Shown: positions 4,956-5,535 of the stretch, one piece after another | Layout: each line of letters opens with the position of its first letter | Position numbering within the stretch: position 1 is the stretch's first letter | Source: Deltaproteobacteria bacterium | GTDB lineage: Bacteria; Myxococcota_A; UBA9160; SZUA-336 | Assembly (NCBI GenBank): GCA_030673955.1 | Contig: DAOVBF010000103.1 | Span: 1-5,535, forward strand | Direction: 5' to 3' | DNA: 5,535 nucleotides | Program-made: the position numbers and the translations under genes | Notes under the pieces: generated by a model | The model's database searches: none | What the model saw: the letters and a program-made list of their open reading frames with translations, nothing else | Told to the model about the DNA's origin: nothing

Positions 4956-5535
4956 TCAAACTTTCGGGAGCCGGATTTCGGCGATGAACTCAACCTGCCC
5001 CGGGGCGGGCAGCTCGCCCCAAACCCGCCCACCGTGCCGCTCCACAATGGCGCGCACGAGATCGAGCCCGAGACCTACGCCCCCATGCTGGCGGCTGAAG
5101 GAGCCATCCCGCTGCACGAAGCGTTCGAAGATGCGATTGAGATCCCCCTCCTTGAGTTCGGAGGAGGGGTTACGGACGCGCAGCTGCATCACGCCCTCCC
5201 CGCTATGGGTCCGCACCGAGATCTCCGAGCCATCGGGACTGAACTTGATTGCGTTGTCAAGCAGGTTGAGCACCACTTGCTTCATGCGATCCGGGTCCAG
5301 GAACGCCATCGGCAGGGTGGGGTCGAGCCGGCAGTCGACCCGGATCGACAGCTCGTCGAGTCGAGGTTTCACAACCAGCAGACTCTCCTGCACGATCTTA
5401 TTCAGAGATACACGAGACCGATCCAGCGTAACCACACCCGACTCAATCTTGGAGAGCTCCAAGAGCCCGCCGATTAGCTCGCCCATGCGCTGCGCCTCGT
5501 CCTGGACGATCCCCACGAACTCGACCCGTCTCTCC
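4956..5535 (-). CDS. Sensor histidine kinase, C-terminal part (5' end outside the window)
   Basis: The frame is open from the window edge to a TGA at 4956-4958, giving about 192 residues of a longer protein. No true start is present: the GTG at 5514-5516 is internal, and the codons before it continue the helix (ERRVEF). The visible part opens in the second helix of the dimerisation domain, ending LLELSKIESG, so the H box should lie just beyond the edge. The ATP-binding domain follows. The N box is NLLDNAIKFSPDG with its Asn at 5253-5255. The G1 region reads RVRNPSSEL in place of DxGxG (Asn at 5169-5171). The F box is IFERF and the G2 is GGVGLGL. Family knowledge: CusS-type kinases have NPG at G1, so Asn alone is tolerated, but the missing glycines are unusual. 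It probably acts as a sensor kinase with an input domain outside the window. The TPR gene lies downstream on the same strand. Confidence 0.88.
   Translation of the reverse strand, partial: ERRVEFVGIVQDEAQRMGELIGGLLELSKIESGVVTLDRSRVSLNKIVQESLLVVKPRLDELSIRVDCRLDPTLPMAFLDPDRMKQVVLNLLDNAIKFSPDGSEISVRTHSGEGVMQLRVRNPSSELKEGDLNRIFERFVQRDGSFSRQHGGVGLGLDLVRAIVERHGGRVWGELPAPGQVEFIAEIRLPKV

Noticed and set aside
4025..4987. 320-codon plus-strand open frame across the bS22-like and TPR genes
   Set aside because: It runs antisense to two well-supported genes, a promoter and a terminator, and its translation has no recognisable domain.
4865..5047. Minus-strand off-frame stretch containing FDTGIGLEPAEV, resembling a kinase G1 box
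   Set aside because: It lies around and after the end of the second kinase in another frame, lacks the N, F and G2 boxes in the right order, and has no start signal. It is most likely chance in GC-rich sequence.
4833..5477. 214-codon plus-strand open frame antisense to the second kinase
   Set aside because: It is a shadow of a gene with clear HATPase motifs on the other strand, a common artefact at high GC.

Overview
The window is GC-rich bacterial chromosome with ordinary housekeeping and envelope-associated genes and no sign of a mobile element, CRISPR array, tRNA or rRNA. The omega subunit sequence, the histone-like basic protein, the TPR protein and the PilT-type ATPase together suggest a deltaproteobacterial-type lineage (Myxococcota, Desulfobacterota or a relative). 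This placement is an impression from protein style and was not tested.

Left part (1-3111): a minus-strand gene for a small membrane-anchored coiled-coil protein diverges from a plus-strand pair. The pair is a PilT-like retraction ATPase followed, 15 bases after its stop, by a GAF-like/HisKA/HATPase protein. That second protein keeps the ATP-binding boxes, but Cys194 sits where the phosphoacceptor histidine of the H box should be. It therefore looks like a pseudokinase or ATP-dependent sensor coupled to the pilus motor.

Middle part (3112-4282): three small minus-strand genes, each apparently its own transcription unit. They are rpoZ (RNA polymerase omega), a 75-residue histone H1-like protein made of KKA/RKKA repeats, and a 32-residue gene for a homologue of ribosomal protein bS22 (AURKAIP1/COX24 domain). 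rpoZ and the bS22 gene have short leaders and sigma70-like promoters. The histone gene has a possible promoter with a leader of about 195 bases. The histone and bS22 genes end at clear intrinsic terminators. All three products are small and basic or nucleic-acid-machinery proteins.

Right part (4283-5535): a minus-strand TPR protein with a GTG start and a strong ribosome binding site, preceded by the C-terminal part of a second histidine kinase that runs off the window edge. This kinase has a normal N box and G2 box, but its G1 box reads NPSSE in place of DxGxG.

No clearly new multi-gene system is visible. The points most worth following are the PilT plus His-less kinase pair, the bS22-like mini-gene, the near-identical 15-base repeats in the histone gene, and the atypical G1 box of the second kinase.
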